Below, piece after piece: positions 52,230 to 61,590 of a stretch of DNA of 64,000 nt. A program made the position numbers and the translations under genes. This DNA comes from an uncultured Williamsia sp. Its GTDB lineage: Bacteria; Actinomycetota; Actinomycetes; Mycobacteriales; Mycobacteriaceae. The first letter of the stretch is position 1. Each line of letters begins with the position of its first letter. A model generated the notes under the pieces. It worked only from the letters and a program-made list of their open reading frames with translations. It had not been told where the DNA came from and made no database searches. The stretch covers positions 124,001-188,000 of the forward strand of contig NZ_CANLWM010000004.1 in the NCBI RefSeq assembly GCF_947494875.1, given 5' to 3'.

Positions 52230-52661
52230 TCATCTCGGCGGGCCGGGCGCACCCTTTCCCGCATCACCGGGTCCGCCGTTCCCGTTTTTGCCGGGTTTGT
52301 CCTGCTTGTCCTGCTTCTTCTGCTGGCCGGGCGGGGTCGCCGGCGCCGCGGGAGCAGGTGCCTGCTGCGTCGCGGTGGTCGTCTGATCGGTGGTGGTGTC
52401 GTCGGTCGTCGTCGTGGTCGTCTCGTCGGGGGTGGTCGTGTCGACAGTGCTCGTCACCGTGGTCGTGCCGGCGGGGGTCGGGGTGTCGTCGCCGCGGCAG
52501 GACACCCCGATCGACAGGACGATCACGATCAATGCCAGCAACGCCGCGACGGCGACCAGGATCCGCGTCCGGCGACGCCTCTCGTCGTTGGGAGGCCCGG
52601 GTTCCGGCGGTCCGGGCTCGGGCGGTCCCGGATCCATGGGCGGAGGCATGCGCAGCGTCAT
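52230..52661 (-). CDS. membrane-anchored Thr/Pro/Lys-rich protein
   Basis: A 143-residue protein: Pro-rich cytoplasmic start with repeated PGPPEP, basic stop RRRRTR, one membrane helix (ILVAVAALLALIVIVLSIGV), then a Thr-rich and a Gln/Lys/Gly-rich outside tail, all low complexity. It is probably a cell-envelope protein; function unknown. It is adjacent to the CHAP gene in the same direction. Confidence 0.7.
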   Translation of the reverse strand: MTLRMPPPMDPGPPEPGPPEPGPPNDERRRRTRILVAVAALLALIVIVLSIGVSCRGDDTPTPAGTTTVTSTVDTTTPDETTTTTTDDTTTDQTTTATQQAPAPAAPATPPGQQKKQDKQDKPGKNGNGGPGDAGKGAPGPPR

Positions 52662-52668
52662 CGACGTC

Positions 52669-52674
52669 AGGTTA
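52669..52674 (-). promoter_or_regulatory. -10 box (TAACCT) for a leaderless transcript
   Basis: On the minus strand TAACCT is followed by 7 nt and the ATG at 52661. Confidence 0.5.
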
Positions 52675-53103
52675 CGACGAGGGTCCGGCCCCGCTCGCCC
52701 GGCCGGCGTCGTCCAACCGACGGAGTGCGTCGTCCCAGTCGGGCCGGACGCCGGCCCGTTCCTCCCAGAACACGAAGGTGGCGTCTGAGGTACGACCGCG
52801 GAATGCGGCCATCACAGAGGCGTGCGGTTCGGATGTGACCATCTCGGTCACCGCACCGCGGTCACGCCAGGTGCTCAGCGTGAAGAAGGTCCGTCGGAGT
52901 GGCCGGGCGACCAGCGAGACCCCGATGGCACCGTCGGATTGACGCACCTGTTTGTGGATGCGGAGCGCGGCAAGAAAGAACGCGGGGACCGCGCGATACG
53001 ACGACACCTCGAGCCGCGAGGCCATCACGACGACGTCTCCCTCGATGGAGGCTGCCTGTCGTGGTCCGGGCGTCCACGGAAGAGTCGGCGTGGTGCACCT
53101 CAC
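52672..53103 (-). CDS. antibiotic-monooxygenase-fold (DUF3291-like) protein
   Basis: A 143-residue protein (an internal ATG at 53025 would give 117). The pattern VPAFFLAALRIHKQVRQSDGAIG, then TFFTLSTWRDRGAV and a final VFWEERAG fits the dimeric alpha/beta ABM-like fold used by DUF3291 and related mono-oxygenase-like proteins. No catalytic residues can be assigned. A nested palindromic site sits just upstream. Confidence 0.6.
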   Translation of the reverse strand: MRCTTPTLPWTPGPRQAASIEGDVVVMASRLEVSSYRAVPAFFLAALRIHKQVRQSDGAIGVSLVARPLRRTFFTLSTWRDRGAVTEMVTSEPHASVMAAFRGRTSDATFVFWEERAGVRPDWDDALRRLDDAGRASGAGPSS

Positions 53104-53123
53104 TGGGTTTCGCGACGACGCTT

Positions 53124-53159
53124 CTGTAGTACGTCGTTCTATAGAACAGTGTTCTACAG
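53124..53159. promoter_or_regulatory. nested palindromes upstream of the DUF3291-like gene
   Basis: A 36-bp imperfect dyad from CTGTAG to CTACAG is centred on the perfect 12-mer GTTCTATAGAAC (53135-53146). TATAGA inside it could be the -10 of the minus-strand gene, so a regulator here would control it directly. Confidence 0.5.
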
Positions 53160-53669
53160 ATCCGGCGGCGTCGCAAGGTCTGTTTGGACCCGTAGAGCGC
53201 GCAGGCGTACGTCGTGGTCGTCGGGAACGGCTGCGGCGTTGACGAGACGAAGCGGGCCGGAGTAGTGCGGGGTGAACCAGTGCGGATACCGGGTCGGCAT
53301 GAGTCGACGTCGTTGCACTAGGCAGCTGCGTGAGAGCAGGTGGACCGAGCCTCTCGGTTCCGTCAGGAAATCGAGCTGCGAATAGCGGTCCCAGAACAGG
53401 CAGCCGTGAAGCTCGACGATGCCCGGTCTGTGATCACCGCGGAGCATCGTCTGGAAACCGCCGTCGAACTCGGCGACCCACTCGGTGTGGTCGCCGTGTA
53501 GCCTCGGCTCCACACGGGCTGTGACCCGCGTGCAGATCTCCGTAGGGACCGGAGACTCGCAGACCTCGCTCGAGGCATCGAGCCAGAACGTGGTCGGCGA
53601 GAAGACGTCGCCGGCCACGGGTGGGTGCGGGAACGGCTCCAGATCCTCTAGCAACCAGAGTTCGGTCAC
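53154..53669 (-). CDS. hypothetical protein, 171 aa
   Basis: I do not recognise the family. The GTG at 53669 overlaps the stop of the preceding gene (GTGA), so the two are translated together. It is rich in Trp, His and charged residues (VTELWLLEDLEPFPHPP, FDGGFQTMLRGDHRPG) with no signal peptide or membrane helix. Base composition here looks less GC-rich than the rest of the window. Confidence 0.55.
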   Translation of the reverse strand: MTELWLLEDLEPFPHPPVAGDVFSPTTFWLDASSEVCESPVPTEICTRVTARVEPRLHGDHTEWVAEFDGGFQTMLRGDHRPGIVELHGCLFWDRYSQLDFLTEPRGSVHLLSRSCLVQRRRLMPTRYPHWFTPHYSGPLRLVNAAAVPDDHDVRLRALRVQTDLATPPDL

Positions 53670-54466
53670 GAATCCTCGTCGAGGACCAGGACGACGAACA
53701 GGCTGTCGCGGACGTCTTCCGCCGGCGTTCCCGCCGCAATCGGTGCAGGCATCATCAGACCGCAGTCGTCGATCATCCGGACGATCTGCGCCACGCTGAC
53801 CTGAGTGGCGATCCCGGTGACGACGCCTCGGTCGACGACAGCTGCCCCACTGACCTCGACAGCGGGGTCGTCGAGGTTGATCGTGACACGCGCATGGCGA
53901 GCGGGGACCGTCGCTCCGAAACATCTCGCGGGGGCGGTGATGTGCAGCGTTCGACGCGACCGTTCCGCCTGTCGTCGAAACTCGAGGACCTCGTGGATGG
54001 TCGGCTCGAGAAGAACGAGATCGTCCAGAGTCACGTGGACACATCCCGGTTCGTACCTCAGCCCGTCTGAGTCGACGATCGGCGCCGGAAATCTCTCCAC
54101 CGCATCCACCGTCCGTCGGAGTCGTGGCGAGCCATGTTCTGGCGGTCCGACGAAGTCCTGAACAAGAGCAGAGACGACTCCAGACGCTTGCACACCGGGT
54201 ACGCCATCACGGTGCCACGAGATCCAGACGCTGACGTCTCGGAGAAAGTCGAACTCGTCGTCACATGCCCACAGTGCTGTCCCACCGTCGACGGCCACGA
54301 GATTGCGATCGGCATCCCATTCGACGGGTGCGACCGAGGCGACTTGGTCGGCAGGGTAGGCGAACAGGGCGCCGGACAGAACCTCACCTACGACCGGAGC
54401 GCTTCTGCAGCAGCCATATTCGAACGGAGCGATCTGAACGGTGAGGGAAGGGGAGCGAGACGTCAC
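53666..54466 (-). CDS. hypothetical protein, possibly DUF6578-like
   Basis: A 266-residue protein from the GTG at 54466. The N-terminal FEYGCCRSAPVVGE resembles the YGCC-G-pF-VG opening of DUF6578 proteins of actinomycetes; this is a weak match from memory. A second half contains VHVTLDDLVLLEPTIHEV and VVTGIATQVSVAQIVRMIDD. No known function. It is coupled to the following unknown gene. The start is uncertain; ATG-type starts further upstream are in less protein-like sequence. The 226 bases between this gene and the DUF222/HNH start hold two copies of GCCCACTCGAC but nothing else I can name. Confidence 0.5.
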   Translation of the reverse strand: MTSRSPSLTVQIAPFEYGCCRSAPVVGEVLSGALFAYPADQVASVAPVEWDADRNLVAVDGGTALWACDDEFDFLRDVSVWISWHRDGVPGVQASGVVSALVQDFVGPPEHGSPRLRRTVDAVERFPAPIVDSDGLRYEPGCVHVTLDDLVLLEPTIHEVLEFRRQAERSRRTLHITAPARCFGATVPARHARVTINLDDPAVEVSGAAVVDRGVVTGIATQVSVAQIVRMIDDCGLMMPAPIAAGTPAEDVRDSLFVVLVLDEDS

Positions 54467-54692
54467 ATGACCACCGGACAGTCGACGAACCGACGCGCGA
54501 AGGCCTCGGGTTCCGGTGCACCTATGGCAAAGATACGTCCGATTCGACTCAGGGGGAAGAGTGATTGTCTGGAGCTGCCCACTCGACCTCCCCAACCGCC
54601 CACTCGACGGGTTGGTGTGGAAGTGAATCGAGTTGTGTACAAACCACTTTCGTCGCCGGGAGTTGTCGGACCCCTCATGTACACATGTACCC

Positions 54693-55964
54693 ATGACGAG
54701 GGCGGGCACCATCGACGCGCGGGACGCGCTGCGTGATGTGATGGCTGTGCTCGCCCACCTTCCCGCTGCCGGTGATGAAGCCGAGGCGGTTGATCGGATC
54801 TCCCTGATGGAGTCGATCAAATGGGCCTGTGCCGCGGGGCAGGCCGCCGACACTCTGCGGTTGCAGGAGTTGCGGTCCGCCGCCGAGGCCGAGCGTGGCG
54901 TGCCAGTCGAGAGACGGTGCCGCGGACTGTCAGCGGAGGTGGCGTTGGCGCGGCGAGTCTCCGGGAACGCCGGTGGCCGGCATCTCGGGTTCGCCCGCGC
55001 GATGGGCGAGATGCCCAACACCTTCGCTCGCCTGCGCGACGGCTCGTTGTCGGAGTGGCGGGCGACGATCCTGGTCCGCGAGACCGGCTACCTCCAGGTC
55101 GAGGATCGGCGCGTCATCGATCACGCACTGTGTTCCGACCCGGCCACGCTCGACGGGGTCGGTGACCGCGCTCTGGAGGCGTTGGCCAAGCAGATCGCCT
55201 ACCAGCGTGACCCACACGCCGTCGTCGATCGCAACGCATCCGCGCCGAAGGACCGTCGCGTCACGATGCGGCCGAAACCCGATGCGATGGTGCAGCTCTC
55301 CGCGCTACTACCGATGAAGGCCGGGATCGCCGCCTACGCCGCGATCAAGCAACACGCGGACGGCCTCGTCGGCGACGGTGACCGCAGCCACGCCCAGATC
55401 ATGGCCGACACCGTGATCGAACGCCTCACCGGCAAAGCCCGCGCCGAAGACGTGGCCATCTCCGTCGACGTCGTCCTCAGCGCCGAGGTGCTCACCGGTG
55501 GATCCGACGCCGCGGCGGAGGTCCCCGGCTATGGCGTCGTCCCGGCCGACACCGCCAGAGACCTGATCACCGATGCCCTCGACGCCGACGCCCTGGTCAC
55601 GCTGCGGCGCTTGTTCGCTTCGCCGGCGAGCGGGGCGCTGGTTGCCATGGAGTCGAAGGCCCGGATCTTTCCGTCCGGTCTGCGCCGGTTCATCACCCGG
55701 CGGGATGTGTCGTGTCGGTTCCCGTACTGCGATGCCCCGATCGTCGAGATCGACCACGCCCACCCCCACCACGACGGCGGTGCGACGGACGCCCTGAACG
55801 GGCTGGGGGAGTGTCGGACGCACAACCGGCAGAAAGAGAGCCCCGGCTGGCAGGTCGCGACCGCGATCGACGACGACGGCACCCACGACGCGCTCATCCG
55901 AACACCGACCGGTCACGAACACCGATCCCGAGCACCGGCCGGGGCGGATCAGGCCGCCGCGTGA
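54693..55964 (+). CDS. DUF222 / HNH-endonuclease (13E12 repeat family) protein
   Basis: A 423-residue second member of the 13E12 family in this window, lacking the long acidic linker of the first (5103-6764). DUF222 fills the first 300 residues; the HNH part is CRFPYCDAPIVEIDHAHPHH followed by LGECRTHNRQKES. The ATG at 54693 is preceded by the small palindrome GTACACATGTAC. It overlaps the convergent ApbE-like gene by 16 bp at the 3' ends. Confidence 0.85.
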   Translation: MTRAGTIDARDALRDVMAVLAHLPAAGDEAEAVDRISLMESIKWACAAGQAADTLRLQELRSAAEAERGVPVERRCRGLSAEVALARRVSGNAGGRHLGFARAMGEMPNTFARLRDGSLSEWRATILVRETGYLQVEDRRVIDHALCSDPATLDGVGDRALEALAKQIAYQRDPHAVVDRNASAPKDRRVTMRPKPDAMVQLSALLPMKAGIAAYAAIKQHADGLVGDGDRSHAQIMADTVIERLTGKARAEDVAISVDVVLSAEVLTGGSDAAAEVPGYGVVPADTARDLITDALDADALVTLRRLFASPASGALVAMESKARIFPSGLRRFITRRDVSCRFPYCDAPIVEIDHAHPHHDGGATDALNGLGECRTHNRQKESPGWQVATAIDDDGTHDALIRTPTGHEHRSRAPAGADQAAA

Positions 55965-56791
55965 GGCGCGTGCGCGTGCGAGGTACGGACGACGTGCATG
56001 TCCTCCGCCTCGGCCCATGCCTGCGCGCGTGCAGGATCCACGTGAGCGAGTATCGCAGCGGCGTGGGCTGTTCCGGCGTCGCCCGCCACCACTGTGGCGA
56101 CTGCGAGGTCGGTGTGCGGTCGCGGTTCGAACGGACCGCGGGGGAGGCCGGCGACGTCCGCGGCGGAGACAACCGCGCAGGCCGACCCGTCATGGATCTC
56201 CGTCGCCGACGGCGTCCCGGCGTCGAGAACCCACCCGCCGAGCGGCGGGTGGCCCGCCGTCGCGCTCACAGTGCCGACGGTGACCATCACGCCACACTGG
56301 AGACGGTCGGCGATGCGATGAGCGGCATGGTCGGCGAGAAAGGCGCGGCCCGTCGACATCAGCTCGAGACGCACGTCCACCGGGACCTCCAGTATCCCCC
56401 CGCCCAGGCGCGGTCGATGCCACACGGGGACCACCTGATCGGTGGTGACGACGATGGGTGCTGAGCCGTCCGCCCGGAACCGCATCCGCGTCAGGAACCG
56501 GTCGTCGGGAACCGCACTGCGACGGACCGATTCGGTGGCCCCGTCGGTGATGTCGGCGAAGTGCAGCGCGCGGGTCACGATCTGTTCCAGGATCGCGCTC
56601 ACGAGGACAGGCGTGCCGGCCGCGACGTCGATCGCGTGGATCTCCGAACCGGGGTCGGTGCGGTCCACGGTCAACGCGACGTTGTGCGCGTGCCGCGCGA
56701 GCTCCCTCGCCGCGGAGTCGAGCGAGGCGGGCTCGGTGACCGACACCGCGATGTCGGTTCCGAGACCGGTGAGATGTGCGGTGGCGATCAT
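55949..56791 (-). CDS. ApbE-like FAD:protein FMN transferase family protein
   Basis: A 280-residue protein with an ApbE-like arrangement: an early helix with conserved Asp/Ser pattern (VDRTDPGSEIHAID), VSAILEQIVTRALHFADITDGAT and a later STGRAFLADHAAHRIAD. ApbE enzymes attach FMN to Thr of flavoproteins such as NqrC or fumarate reductases. The usual NAGGD glycine motif is replaced by CGVMVTVGTV, so the transferase may be altered or inactive. The ATG at 56791 has AGGAG 7 nt upstream. No flavoprotein partner is nearby. Confidence 0.65.
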   Translation of the reverse strand: MIATAHLTGLGTDIAVSVTEPASLDSAARELARHAHNVALTVDRTDPGSEIHAIDVAAGTPVLVSAILEQIVTRALHFADITDGATESVRRSAVPDDRFLTRMRFRADGSAPIVVTTDQVVPVWHRPRLGGGILEVPVDVRLELMSTGRAFLADHAAHRIADRLQCGVMVTVGTVSATAGHPPLGGWVLDAGTPSATEIHDGSACAVVSAADVAGLPRGPFEPRPHTDLAVATVVAGDAGTAHAAAILAHVDPARAQAWAEAEDMHVVRTSHAHAPHAAA

Positions 56792-56888
56792 GGCGGGCTC
56801 CTGGGGGTTGCGGTTCGTGTGACGACCACGGTGATCCGCGAACCTGGACGCCGACTGTGAGCCGACCGAGAAGCGCATGTGACCCCGA

Positions 56889-57863
56889 TCAGAGGGTGCG
56901 GTAGCCGTACCCGTGGTGCCGCACGAAGCCGAGGCGGCGGTACAACCGGATCGCGGCGGTGTTGTCCTGCTCCACCTGGAGGTAGACGCGATCGCACCCG
57001 CCGTCCCTGGCGGCCTGCATGAGGGCAACTATCACCGCGGCACCGACCCCCCGGCCCCGGTGGTCGGGATGCGTCCAGAGGCAGGACAACCCGAGCCATG
57101 TCGGGGCGGCGTCCGCGGACCGGGTGATCGCGCCTCGTCCCGTCGCGACGAGCGTCCCGTCGACCACCACCGACGCGAACAGGAGCGTTCCGTCGACGAC
57201 CGCGCGCAGGACCTCGGCGGCGACCGCGGGATCGACGACCTCGTCGCGGTGCCCGATCACCGTGGCGAGCCACTGATCTGACGGCGTGGCCGAGACCTCG
57301 ACCGCGACAGCCGGATCGCGACGACCGAGCCGGATGTCCCGCGTCATCACCGCCACGCGCACGCCGGCGGAACCCTCGGGCACGGCGCCCACGGGGAGGA
57401 CACGGTCGACGGCCGCGATGGTGGTGGGCAGTCCCTGGTCGTCGTACCACCGCCGGATCACCGACAGCGTCGCGACGTCAGCGGTCACCCCGAAGGCCAG
57501 GGGCACGGCCGAATTCGCACGACGCGACCATCCCCCGCCCGCGCGCAGCAGCCATCCGTCGACGGTGGCCCGATCCGTCCCCGGCCATCCGTGGGCGGCC
57601 GCGGTCTCCAACTCGCGGATCTCGCTGGTGCGCACCGCCCGATCGGGCAGGACGCGCACAGCGACGACGAGGTCGCGCGGGATGACGATCCGATCGCCGT
57701 CGCGCTCGACCACGACGGCGTCGGCGCCGGCGGACACCAGGGTCCCCGTCACGTCGGAGCGCGTCGCGGAGGGATCGCGGCGCCAGTCACCCGGCGCGCC
57801 GTCGCCTTTCGCGAACCGGACGACCACCCGGTCGCCGGGCGCGCCGTCGACGGGCGAGGTCAC
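56889..57863 (-). CDS. GNAT-family N-acetyltransferase, Rv0428c-like
   Basis: A 324-residue protein with an N-terminal SH3-like strand region (about 1-70, [31 protein letters not shown]) and a C-terminal GNAT domain ([17 protein letters not shown], then [22 protein letters not shown]). It fits the gene between xthA and def in M. tuberculosis. Its start overlaps the def stop (ATGA), so it is co-translated with peptide deformylase; N-terminal protein acetylation is an appealing but unproven role. Confidence 0.85.
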   Translation of the reverse strand: MTSPVDGAPGDRVVVRFAKGDGAPGDWRRDPSATRSDVTGTLVSAGADAVVVERDGDRIVIPRDLVVAVRVLPDRAVRTSEIRELETAAAHGWPGTDRATVDGWLLRAGGGWSRRANSAVPLAFGVTADVATLSVIRRWYDDQGLPTTIAAVDRVLPVGAVPEGSAGVRVAVMTRDIRLGRRDPAVAVEVSATPSDQWLATVIGHRDEVVDPAVAAEVLRAVVDGTLLFASVVVDGTLVATGRGAITRSADAAPTWLGLSCLWTHPDHRGRGVGAAVIVALMQAARDGGCDRVYLQVEQDNTAAIRLYRRLGFVRHHGYGYRTL

Positions 57864-58480
57864 TCGTCGGTGTCGTCGGGGTCATCGTGACCGAACGGGT
57901 CGGGATCCTCACCCGGCGTCCATGTCAGACCCGGTGTGCCCCAGCCGTTGCGCTTGATGGCCTTCTTCGCCGCCCGCGCGTTGCGACCGACGAGCACGTC
58001 GACGTACAGCTTCCCGTCGAGGTGGCCGGTCTCGTGCTGGAGCATCCGTGCGAAGAAGCCCGTGCCCTCGACGACGATCTCGGCGCCGGTCCGGTCGACA
58101 CCGGTGACGCGGGCCCAGTCGGCGCGACCGGTCGGGAACTGCTCGCCGGGCACCGACAGGCAACCCTCGTCGTCGTCCTCGGGGTCCGGCATGGTCTCGG
58201 GGATCTCGGACGTCTCGAGGACCGGGTTGATCACCTCGCCGCGGCGACGTGTCGAGGCACGCGTCTCGCCGGAGGGGCAGTCGTAGACGAAGAATCGCCG
58301 CCCGACACCGACCTGGTTGGCCGCGAGGCCGACGCCGTGCGCGGCGTCCATCGTCTCGTACATGTCGTCGATCAGGGCGACCACGTCGGCGGGCGGACGG
58401 CCGTCGGCGTCGAGTTCCACCGGTGCGGTGGGCTCGTGCAGCACCGGCTCGCCGACGATGCAGATCGGGAGAATCGCCAT
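57860..58480 (-). CDS. def: peptide deformylase
   Basis: A 206-residue metalloenzyme that removes the formyl group from new proteins. All three motifs are intact: [10 protein letters not shown] (50-59), EGCLSVP with metal ligand C107, and QHETGHLDG with H149, catalytic E150 and H153. An acidic C-terminal tail ([15 protein letters not shown]) is added. A leaderless promoter fits the ATG at 58480. Confidence 0.95.
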   Translation of the reverse strand: MAILPICIVGEPVLHEPTAPVELDADGRPPADVVALIDDMYETMDAAHGVGLAANQVGVGRRFFVYDCPSGETRASTRRRGEVINPVLETSEIPETMPDPEDDDEGCLSVPGEQFPTGRADWARVTGVDRTGAEIVVEGTGFFARMLQHETGHLDGKLYVDVLVGRNARAAKKAIKRNGWGTPGLTWTPGEDPDPFGHDDPDDTDE

Positions 58481-58487
58481 GCGGGGG

Positions 58488-58493
58488 AGATTA
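58488..58493 (-). promoter_or_regulatory. -10 box (TAATCT) for leaderless def
   Basis: On the minus strand TAATCT is followed by 7 nt and the ATG at 58480. Confidence 0.55.
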
Positions 58494-58647
58494 CTCGGCA
58501 CATCCGGTGCGTTCGTCCGGCACGGCGCACCCGCGAATCGGCGCGCGACCGTGCTTAGATGACTCACGAAACACATCGGTGTAACTCGGTCGGGACAGAC
58601 GTGTCGCGCACCCGGTGTGTCCGCAGTGTGTACCTCGAGGGAGCGAG

Positions 58648-59046
58648 ATGGACGGCGCAACCGCGCGTAGCCAGAAGGGGTCGGCAGGCGAGCCCTCCCC
58701 CGCCGACACGACCACACCCCAGAGTCCCGGCGGTCAGCCGGTCGGAACGAACGCAGACGGTCATCAGGTCGACGCCAACGTCGTCGGTCCGGACGGACTG
58801 ACCCGCCGCGAACACGACATCCTCGCCTTCGAGCGCCAATGGTGGAAGTACGCCGGCGCGAAGGAAGAGGCCATCAAGGAACTCTTCGGCCTGTCGGCGA
58901 CGCGGTACTACCAGGTGCTCAACGCCCTCGTCGACCGTCCGGAGGCGCTCGCCGTCGACCCGATGCTCGTGAAGCGACTGCGACGTCTGCGGGCGAGCCG
59001 CCAGAAGGCGCGGGCCGCGCGCCGTCTCGGCTTCGAGATCACCTGA
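58648..59046 (+). CDS. DUF3263 DNA-binding-like protein (Rv0430-like)
   Basis: A 132-residue protein with a disordered Gly/Pro/Thr-rich start and a C-terminal DUF3263 helical domain ([20 protein letters not shown], then [17 protein letters not shown]), which has a helix-turn-helix look. GAGGGAG lies 4 nt before the ATG at 58648. It is divergent from def, as in M. tuberculosis. Confidence 0.85.
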   Translation: MDGATARSQKGSAGEPSPADTTTPQSPGGQPVGTNADGHQVDANVVGPDGLTRREHDILAFERQWWKYAGAKEEAIKELFGLSATRYYQVLNALVDRPEALAVDPMLVKRLRRLRASRQKARAARRLGFEIT

Positions 59047-59055
59047 CTCTCTTTG

Positions 59056-59061
59056 TAGAGT
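59056..59061 (+). promoter_or_regulatory. -10 box (TAGAGT) deciding the LytR_C gene start
   Basis: TAGAGT is followed by 7 nt and a GTG at 59069, so that GTG is preferred over the GTG at 59060, which overlaps the box. Confidence 0.55.
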
Positions 59062-59068
59062 GGCGCCC

Positions 59069-59602
59069 GTGACGACCCCGGACCGCGACTCCAACCGCCT
59101 GCCGCTACGGGCCGGCGCGATGCTGTTGCTGGCGGTGGCCATCGTGTTCGTCGGTCTGGGCTGGCACTCCGCCGCGAGGTCCGACAGCAGCCCGGAAGCC
59201 CAGCTGCAGGCGGCCGCGGCGTCCGAGTCGGCGTCGCCCAGCACCACTGCGGCGCCGTCCTCCTCGTCGACGAGCCCGTCCACGTCCGGTACCGCCGGCG
59301 CGGCAGGGGAGAGCGGTGCGTCCGCGTCGAGCCCGCTGGTGTGCGTCTACAACGCGGGGACCATCACCGGCCTCGCCGTCGAGGTGACCGACGCACTCAA
59401 GGCCAAGGGCTACCGCACCAGCGCCCCGGGCAACCTGTCGACGTCGAGCATCACCGAGAACACCGTGTTCTACACGGCGTCTCAGCGCGCACAGGCCCAG
59501 CAGATCGCCGACGATCTCGACGGCGGCGCCAGCATCGACGCCCGTCCCTCGGCGTTCACGCAGTGCCGCGGCGGGATCGCGGTCGTCGTCCTCACGCGCT
59601 AG
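59069..59602 (+). CDS. LytR_C-domain membrane protein (Rv0431/VirR-like)
   Basis: A 177-residue protein: one N-terminal membrane helix (AGAMLLLAVAIVFVGLGW), a Ser/Thr/Ala-rich linker and a C-terminal LytR_C domain (VCVYNAGTITGLAVEVTDAL, later VFYTASQRAQAQQIADDL). The M. tuberculosis counterpart, VirR, affects envelope stability and vesicle release. The domain faces the outside. It follows the DUF3263 gene in the conserved order. Confidence 0.85.
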   Translation: MTTPDRDSNRLPLRAGAMLLLAVAIVFVGLGWHSAARSDSSPEAQLQAAAASESASPSTTAAPSSSSTSPSTSGTAGAAGESGASASSPLVCVYNAGTITGLAVEVTDALKAKGYRTSAPGNLSTSSITENTVFYTASQRAQAQQIADDLDGGASIDARPSAFTQCRGGIAVVVLTR

Positions 59603-59695
59603 GTCGGTGACCGGTCGCCCTCATCCCGACCGATATGATCGCCGGGACACAACCGGCCAGGCCCGGCGCCTGCACGCGAGGGAGAAACACCAGCG

Positions 59696-60412
59696 ATGAC
59701 GTTCCAGCCGACCCACCGCCGCACCGCTCGTCGCGTCACCGCGGCCCTGGCCTCGGCCGCAGCCGTGGGCGCCGTCCTCGCCGCCTGCAGCCCGGGGGAG
59801 GAGCCCACGTCGACGCCGGGCACCACCCCCGCGGTCATCACCGGTGACCAGGCCCCCGGCGGCCTGGGTGAGGGCGAGTCGGGCAACGGTGCCGGCGGTT
59901 CGACGTCGGCGCAGTCCGGGTCGGGTTCGGAGCTCACCGCCTCGCTCATCTCGCCGTCGGGCACCCCGGTCGGCACCGCGACGTTCACCAGCTCCGGGTC
60001 GAACGCCGTCCGCGTCGACGTCACCGTCACCAGCGGCGTCACCCCGGGATTCCACGGCATGCACATCCACGCCGTCGGCAAGTGCGAGAACAACAGCACC
60101 GCCCCGACCGGCGGCGCCCCCGGCGCGTTCCTCTCCGCGGGCGGTCACCTGCAGGTCGACGGCCGCACCGGACACCCCGCCAGCGGCGACCTCGTCTCCA
60201 TCCAGGTCGACCAGAACGGCCGCGGTGAGACGGTGACGACCACCGACGCCGTGACGCTGAGCGACATCACCGGCAAGGCGATCATCATCCATTCCGGTCC
60301 CGACAACTTCGCGAACATCCCGAGCCGCTACGCGCCGGCCCCCGACAGCGAGACCCTCGCCACGGGTGACGCCGGGTCGCGGGTGGCCTGCGGGGTCATC
60401 GAGCAGGGGTGA
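59696..60412 (+). CDS. sodC: Cu/Zn superoxide dismutase lipoprotein
   Basis: A 238-residue exported enzyme that removes superoxide at the cell surface. The signal peptide ends in a lipobox VLAAC (C31). The copper ligands [11 protein letters not shown] and the later [13 protein letters not shown] and [10 protein letters not shown] are present. A Gly/Ser linker joins anchor and domain. GAGGGAG is about 12 nt before the ATG. Its stop overlaps the next start (GTGA). Confidence 0.94.
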   Translation: MTFQPTHRRTARRVTAALASAAAVGAVLAACSPGEEPTSTPGTTPAVITGDQAPGGLGEGESGNGAGGSTSAQSGSGSELTASLISPSGTPVGTATFTSSGSNAVRVDVTVTSGVTPGFHGMHIHAVGKCENNSTAPTGGAPGAFLSAGGHLQVDGRTGHPASGDLVSIQVDQNGRGETVTTTDAVTLSDITGKAIIIHSGPDNFANIPSRYAPAPDSETLATGDAGSRVACGVIEQG

Positions 60413-61578
60413 CCGTCTCACCCGCCCAGGACGGCCATCCGGTGGTGCGGGAACCCATCGACTTCAGCGGGTCACCGACCCCGACGATCGGGGTGGAGTG
60501 GGAGTTCGCCCTCGTCGACAAGGTGACGGGTGAGCTGTCCAACTCGGCGGCCGCGCTGTTCGAGAAGGTCGTCGCCCACGACGATCCCGCCCTGCAGCAG
60601 CGGGTGCACCGAGAACTGCTGCGCAACACCGTCGAACTGGTGACCGGGGTGTGCACCACCACCGGCCAGGCCGTCGACGACCTGCGGGGGACCCTGCGCG
60701 TCGTCTCGGGGATGGCCGAGGAGATCGGAGTCGACCTGTTCGGCGCCGGGACGCACCCGTACGGCGAGTGGTCGACGCAGCAACTCACCGAGTCGCCGCG
60801 ATACGCCGAACTGATCGAGCGCACGCAGTGGTGGGGCCGGCAGATGCTCATCTGGGGCGTGCACGTGCACGTCGGCATCGACCGCCGCGAGAAGGTGCTG
60901 CCGATCGTCAACGCGCTGTTGGCGTTCTACCCGCACCTGCTGGCGCTGTCGGCGTCGTCGCCGATGTGGTCGGGGACAGACACGGGGTACGCGAGCAACC
61001 GCGCGATGATGTTCCAACAGTTGCCCACCGCGGGGCTGCCGTTCCAGTTCGCCACATGGGAGCAGTTCGAAGCGTTCGTGGCCGACCAGAAGACCACCGG
61101 CATCATCGACGACATCAACGAGGTCCGCTGGGACATCCGGCCGTCGCCACGCCTGGGGACGGTGGAGGTCCGGGTCTGCGACGGCGTCTCCTCGCTGGCC
61201 GAGCTCGGCGCGATCGTCGCGCTGATCCATTGCCTCGTCGTCGATCTCGACGAGCAGTTCACGGCCGGCACACTGCCGCGCGAGATGGCGCCGTGGCTCG
61301 TGCAGGAGAACAAATGGCGTGCAGCGCGATACGGACTCGACGCGGTCATCATCACCGACGCCGACTGCTCCGAGCGTCTCGTCACCGACGACCTCGCCGA
61401 CATCCTCACCCGTCTCGCCCCGACGGCCGCCCGGCTCGGGTGCTCCGACGAGTTGGCCTCGGTGTGGTCGATCGTGACGGGCAAGGCGTCGTACCAACGT
61501 CAGCGCGCGGTGCTCGAACGCACCGGCAGCATGTTCGACGTGGTCGCCGCGGTCGTCGCCGAACTCGACCGCGACTGA
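60409..61578 (+). CDS. ybdK: carboxylate-amine ligase, YbdK/GCS2 family
   Basis: A 389-residue member of the GCS2 family (Rv0433-like). [18 protein letters not shown] is the conserved metal-site start; [13 protein letters not shown] and [18 protein letters not shown] follow. Relatives have weak glutamate-cysteine ligase activity; since this lineage uses mycothiol, glutathione synthesis is unlikely and the true substrate is unknown. It is co-translated with sodC. Confidence 0.9.
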   Translation: MTVSPAQDGHPVVREPIDFSGSPTPTIGVEWEFALVDKVTGELSNSAAALFEKVVAHDDPALQQRVHRELLRNTVELVTGVCTTTGQAVDDLRGTLRVVSGMAEEIGVDLFGAGTHPYGEWSTQQLTESPRYAELIERTQWWGRQMLIWGVHVHVGIDRREKVLPIVNALLAFYPHLLALSASSPMWSGTDTGYASNRAMMFQQLPTAGLPFQFATWEQFEAFVADQKTTGIIDDINEVRWDIRPSPRLGTVEVRVCDGVSSLAELGAIVALIHCLVVDLDEQFTAGTLPREMAPWLVQENKWRAARYGLDAVIITDADCSERLVTDDLADILTRLAPTAARLGCSDELASVWSIVTGKASYQRQRAVLERTGSMFDVVAAVVAELDRD

Positions 61579-61590
61579 CGCGTCGGTCGC

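Noticed and set aside
53136-53160. LexA/SOS box at GAACAGTGTTC
   Set aside because: The half-sites GAAC and GTTC are separated by 3 bases; the mycobacterial and Bacillus SOS box needs 4.
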